From Paludibacteraceae bacterium (lineage in GTDB: Bacteria; Bacteroidota; Bacteroidia; Bacteroidales; Paludibacteraceae), in contig JAFPNK010000026.1 of NCBI GenBank assembly GCA_017401985.1, positions 1 through 64,000 of the forward strand: a DNA stretch of 64,000 bases, given 5' to 3'. A program made the translations under genes and the position numbers. Below the pieces are notes generated by a model that saw only the letters and a program-made list of their open reading frames with translations, did no database searches and was not told the DNA's origin. This document shows positions 61,161-64,000 of the stretch, piece after piece (position 1 is the stretch's first letter; each line of letters opens with the position of its first letter).

Positions 61161-61763
61161 ATGTTGTTTGAAGCTCAAATACATGATTTCTTCAATTGGC
61201 TTCCTTGGGTAGCCCGTCGCAAGGAGCAAAAGGCGCTTCGTGCGTTGGTTGAGCAGCGTCGTCGTATCATGACTCCGGAGGAGGTGACAGCAGAGTCCGG
61301 TCGTATCATTGCCCAGATTGAGCAGATGTCTGCTTTCCGTGAGGCGAAGACGGTGCTTCTCTTTTATCCGATTCATAATGAGGTGGACTTGCGTCCGCTT
61401 ATCACTAAGTACGGAGATCAAAAAACGTTTCTTTTTCCTGTGACCCATCGTCGCTCGATGGAGGTTCGTCCTTACGATGGCGAGGATATGATGCGTAAGG
61501 GGCGTTATGGTGTGCCGGAGCCTCAGACAAGAACCTATCGGGGGCCGATTGATGTAATCTTTGTTCCCGGCGTGGTGTTTGACCTGCATTGTCACCGTAT
61601 CGGTCGTGGTGGCGGATATTACGATAAGTTCCTTGCTCATCAGCATCGCGCCAAGAAGATAGGTGTGTGCTACACGTTCCAGTTGAAGAAGCACGATGTG
61701 CCTCATTCGCTGCACGACCGTAAGATGGACCGCGTGGTTACTCCTCAGCGAACCATTGGATAG
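61161..61763 (+). CDS. 5-formyltetrahydrofolate cyclo-ligase
   Basis: The 200-residue protein matches the 5-formyl-THF cyclo-ligase (MTHFS/YgfA) family: a helical N-terminus with RRIMTPEEVTAESGRI, the sheet VLLFYPIHNEVDLRPLI, YGVPEP and the ATP/folate-binding end VIFVPGVVFD followed by RIGRGGGYYDKFL. The enzyme converts 5-formyl-THF to 5,10-methenyl-THF with ATP. The first 25 residues are a little longer than usual. It is read alone from its own promoter, and its last 26 bases overlap the convergent unknown gene. Confidence 0.95.
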   Translation: MLFEAQIHDFFNWLPWVARRKEQKALRALVEQRRRIMTPEEVTAESGRIIAQIEQMSAFREAKTVLLFYPIHNEVDLRPLITKYGDQKTFLFPVTHRRSMEVRPYDGEDMMRKGRYGVPEPQTRTYRGPIDVIFVPGVVFDLHCHRIGRGGGYYDKFLAHQHRAKKIGVCYTFQLKKHDVPHSLHDRKMDRVVTPQRTIG

Positions 61764-62505
61764 TCGGTTGGCTCTCCTGAATACGCTTTAACTCTCTGTC
61801 GGTCTCGGCGGAGAGTTTTCTTTCTCCCTTACGATAGTAATAGACAAGGCCGTACAATTGGCACTTCATCATTTTCTCATAGGGGAAGAGGTCTTTATAA
61901 TAGTCCTCGATCACGTTCCACAGATTGAGTATGATCTCATCGGCTTGTTGACGCATCGGTTCCAGGTCCCCGTGTACGCGTTCGCTGTTTTGCACATGGA
62001 ACGTGTGTTGGCGTTGGTGCTCGCAGAAGATGTCATAGTGCACCTTCACTTTGTTAATCGCCGGGTTGTAAATCGGGAAGCCGCCGTTGGCCATACGTTT
62101 CTGCTCGCCCTCGATGATGTTCTTTCCCCATTCGAGTATATTCTCCTCGGTGGACAGATCCGGCACTACATTCAGATGCGGATCCAGCCCGTAGAGCAAT
62201 TTCTGCTCTTTCTTGATCTCTCCGCGAATGACGGCCAGGTTGAGCACCTGTATAAAATGGGAAATATACATACGCGCGTTCTGCACGATGTGACGATACT
62301 GCTTGTTGGCTTTGACGGTGGAGGTGTAGTTGTCTTTCGATTGCATCACTACGTTCTCGAACGACACTAAGAACCGTTGTGCTTCGCTTTGCATCTTGTA
62401 CGGAATGACCTGCTCGGTATAATCGGCAGTCTGCGCCCGTTGAATGGCGTTCTGCAGCGCATGCAAGCGTGCTAAGTCTGTGTTGGGTAATCGACGATAA
62501 GGCAT
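61738..62505 (-). CDS. Conserved-looking helical protein of unknown function
   Basis: The 255-residue protein has no signal peptide and no membrane segment and reads as mostly helical, with many Gln, Glu, Tyr and His residues. Recognisable landmarks are the start MPYRRLPNTDLARLHALQNA, the middle YRHIVQNARMYISHFIQVLN and a Tyr-rich C-terminal part (LFPYEKMMKCQLYGLVYYYR). I cannot assign a family with confidence, but the reading frame is clearly coding and the start PYRRLPNTD looks like that of similar Bacteroidales proteins. It follows the prenyl synthase gene, with a heptamer array in the gap, and overlaps the convergent cyclo-ligase gene by 26 bases. Confidence 0.8.
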   Translation of the reverse strand: MPYRRLPNTDLARLHALQNAIQRAQTADYTEQVIPYKMQSEAQRFLVSFENVVMQSKDNYTSTVKANKQYRHIVQNARMYISHFIQVLNLAVIRGEIKKEQKLLYGLDPHLNVVPDLSTEENILEWGKNIIEGEQKRMANGGFPIYNPAINKVKVHYDIFCEHQRQHTFHVQNSERVHGDLEPMRQQADEIILNLWNVIEDYYKDLFPYEKMMKCQLYGLVYYYRKGERKLSAETDRELKRIQESQPTIQWFAEE

Positions 62506-62513
62506 AAATCTAA

Positions 62514-62548
62514 TTTTTTATTTTTGATTTATGATTTCAAATTTAACT
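62514..62548. repeat. Heptamer array between the prenyl synthase and unknown gene
   Basis: Five 7-base units on the plus strand (tttttta, tttttga, tttatga, tttcaaa, tttaact) fill the gap and run into the last codons of the prenyl synthase gene. Three of the units recur in the same order at 59693-59727. Confidence 0.8.
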
Positions 62549-63511
62549 TTTTCTCATTGCGAGTTGTTCGGCCATGACGCGTAGGCGTTCGGTGGCGCTG
62601 TTCTGCGGCAGCTTGTCGAGTTGGGCGAGTGCTTGCGCCGTATGGTCCTCCATGATGGCTTCGCAGGTCTGACGCACGCCGAGACGGTCATAAATAGCGG
62701 TGACTGCCGCCACTTTCTCCTCGTTTCGGTCGGTGGCCATGATCCACTGCAGCAGTTCGGCTTTAGACTCCGCGTCCGCGTTCTCCATTGCGGTGAGAAG
62801 GAGTGCTGTTTTCTTGTTGGCACATATGTCGCCTCCTATCGTTTTGCCGAAGGTAGCAGGGTCGCCATAGACATCGAGTATGTCGTCCTGAATCTGGAAC
62901 GCCAGACCGAGATGCAGACCGTATTGGTACAGCGCCTCCAGTTGCACGTGGGTGGCGCCGGCTATGTAACCGCCGATCCGCATGGCATTGGCCAGCAGCA
63001 CGGAGGTCTTGAGTTCGATCATCTTCATATAATCGTTGATGCTGATCTGGCTCATATGCTCAAAATCAACGTCATACTGTTGTCCTTCGCAAATACCGGT
63101 AGCCATTTCGTTGAACCACTTGAGCACTTGCGGTAGTTTGTCGGCAGGCACGCCGGCCAGCAGTTTGTAGGCCTCAATGAGCATCTGGTCACCGGATAAG
63201 ATAGCGGTGTTGGCATTCCAGTTGACATGTACGGTGGGACGTCCGCGGCGTACCTCGGCGTGGTCCATCAGATCGTCATGGAGCAGGGTGAAGTTATGAA
63301 ACACCTCGAGTGCCAATGCAGCCGGCACCGTTTGCTCGATGGCATCCCCGTTAATCAGTCCGCCGTTGACTATCGCTTCGGCTGCGATGAGCGCCAGTGT
63401 GGGACGCACGCGTTTGCCGCCTGATGCCAAGGCGTACTCAATCGGTTCGTACAGTCCTCGCGGCTCTTTTTGCCAGTTCAGGCTCTCAATCTCTTTGTTA
63501 ATGTCTATCAT
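62543..63511 (-). CDS. Polyprenyl diphosphate synthase
   Basis: The 322-residue protein is a trans-prenyl synthase with both Asp-rich Mg2+ sites: LLHDDLMDHAEVRRGRPTVH (first motif) and FQIQDDILDVYGD (second motif), plus GGKRVRPTL near the start. It condenses isopentenyl diphosphate units into a longer prenyl chain. Length and layout fit a long-chain or geranylgeranyl-type enzyme; the chain length cannot be set from sequence. Such a product would feed menaquinone (MenA in this window) or undecaprenol synthesis. It starts 2 bases after the ddl stop codon, so the two genes are co-transcribed. Confidence 0.92.
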   Translation of the reverse strand: MIDINKEIESLNWQKEPRGLYEPIEYALASGGKRVRPTLALIAAEAIVNGGLINGDAIEQTVPAALALEVFHNFTLLHDDLMDHAEVRRGRPTVHVNWNANTAILSGDQMLIEAYKLLAGVPADKLPQVLKWFNEMATGICEGQQYDVDFEHMSQISINDYMKMIELKTSVLLANAMRIGGYIAGATHVQLEALYQYGLHLGLAFQIQDDILDVYGDPATFGKTIGGDICANKKTALLLTAMENADAESKAELLQWIMATDRNEEKVAAVTAIYDRLGVRQTCEAIMEDHTAQALAQLDKLPQNSATERLRVMAEQLAMRKS

Positions 63512-63513
63512 TG

Positions 63514-64000
63514 TTAAAACTTATTTTCAATAATATCGGTCATTACGTCCTTGATATCCAGGCCGGCGGCGCGGATCTGCTGCGGAATGAAACTCGTCGG
63601 TGTCATACCCGGTGTGGTGTTCACCTCCAGCAGATTGATGGTATCTTCGCCGGTGATGATCCAATCGACACGAATGATACCTTGTGCGCCGATGATGTCA
63701 TACAGACGCAGGGTCTCCGCTTGAATCTTATCGCGTATCGCATCTGGAATACGGGCAGGAGTGATCTCGTCTACCTCGCCTTTGTACTTGGCATTGTAAT
63801 CGAAGAACTCGTTGTGCGTCACCACTTCGGTAATCGGGAAGGCAACGGCTTTGTTCTTGGTCTTATACACACCGCAGGTCACTTCCGTGCCCTGCATGAA
63901 CGATTCGCAGATGACCTCATCGCCCTCTTGGAACGCACGCTCGATAGCGGGATAGACGTCTTCGACGGTCTTCACTTTCGTGCAGCCGAAGGAACTGCCG
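63514..64000 (-). CDS. ddl: D-alanine-D-alanine ligase, C-terminal part
   Basis: This frame runs off the end of the window; about 161 C-terminal residues are visible. They show the ATP-grasp C-terminal domain of Ddl: SSFGCTKV (Ser-rich phosphate-binding loop), VICESFMQGTEVTCGVYK, RVDWIITGEDTINLLEVNTT and the closing PGMTPTSFIPQQIRAAGLDI. The Glu, Asn and Ser-Phe-Ile positions are those that bind Mg2+ and D-Ala in Ddl. The enzyme makes the D-Ala-D-Ala dipeptide for peptidoglycan. The N-terminal part lies beyond base 64000. It is followed within 2 bases by the prenyl synthase gene. Confidence 0.93.
   Translation of the reverse strand, partial: GSSFGCTKVKTVEDVYPAIERAFQEGDEVICESFMQGTEVTCGVYKTKNKAVAFPITEVVTHNEFFDYNAKYKGEVDEITPARIPDAIRDKIQAETLRLYDIIGAQGIIRVDWIITGEDTINLLEVNTTPGMTPTSFIPQQIRAAGLDIKDVMTDIIENKF

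Noticed and set aside
1..64000. tRNA, rRNA, riboswitch or insertion sequence
   Set aside because: All gaps between genes are short and were read through; none holds a cloverleaf, a known riboswitch core, or terminal inverted repeats with a transposase.

Overview
The window reads as a chromosomal segment of a member of the order Bacteroidales, probably an uncultured gut-type lineage. Supporting signs are the Bacteroidetes promoter (TTG, 19-20 bp, TAnnTTTG) in front of 14 genes or operons, a hybrid two-component system, DUF4827, DUF4861, DUF5686, DUF4105 and DUF3127 family proteins, an LpxB lipid A gene, a MenA menaquinone gene, and two giant exported proteins ending in a short shared tail. I see no rRNA, tRNA, CRISPR array, prophage or insertion sequence. 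Coding density is very high and no gap between genes reaches 300 bases.

Layout. 0-13 kb: a small unknown gene, a membrane-anchored AraC regulator, a 3355-residue exported protein with an internally duplicated module, a small secreted protein and a DUF5715 (M15-like) protein. 13-20 kb: an outer-membrane barrel gene divergent from a MATE exporter, then FeoB with a decayed G domain, TtcA, a DMT-like membrane protein, a zinc-less sirtuin and MenA. 20-28 kb: one long run of rmlA, a hybrid two-component regulator, two lipoproteins, glmM, surE and a small membrane protein. 28-34 kb (minus strand): rsfS, ftsH, an M16 protease and lpxB. 34-38.5 kb: udk, a two-gene chromate transporter and a PcrA/UvrD helicase. 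38.6-42.7 kb: a uronate block (DUF4861 lipoprotein, uxaB, uxaA). 42.8-50.7 kb: a DUF4105 protein, a 2187-residue exported repeat protein and a 50-residue small protein. 50.8-64 kb, mostly minus strand: DUF5686 barrel, xerD, a lipoprotein, a LolC/E-type permease, rbfA, rpmH, recO, a phosphoesterase, a DUF3127 protein, pgk, a lipoprotein, a folate cyclo-ligase (plus strand), an unknown gene, a polyprenyl synthase and the end of ddl.

Most genes are housekeeping or envelope genes. The uronate block would carry tagaturonate to 2-keto-3-deoxygluconate; the rmlA-glmM run combines nucleotide-sugar and cell-wall precursor synthesis with a periplasmic sensor.

The most unusual signal is not a gene. At six places (cobB-menA, ftsX-lipoprotein, lipoprotein-pgk and prenyl synthase-unknown junctions, and inside two large coding regions) the DNA shows degenerate tandem words with a period of exactly 7 bases, and an octamer version precedes the first gene. 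The words differ but the period is kept, and the arrays run through stop codons, start codons and protein loops. I know of no described Bacteroidales element of this kind; the closest analogy I know is the short tandem heptamer repeats of cyanobacteria. I found no convincing new defence or biosynthetic system.
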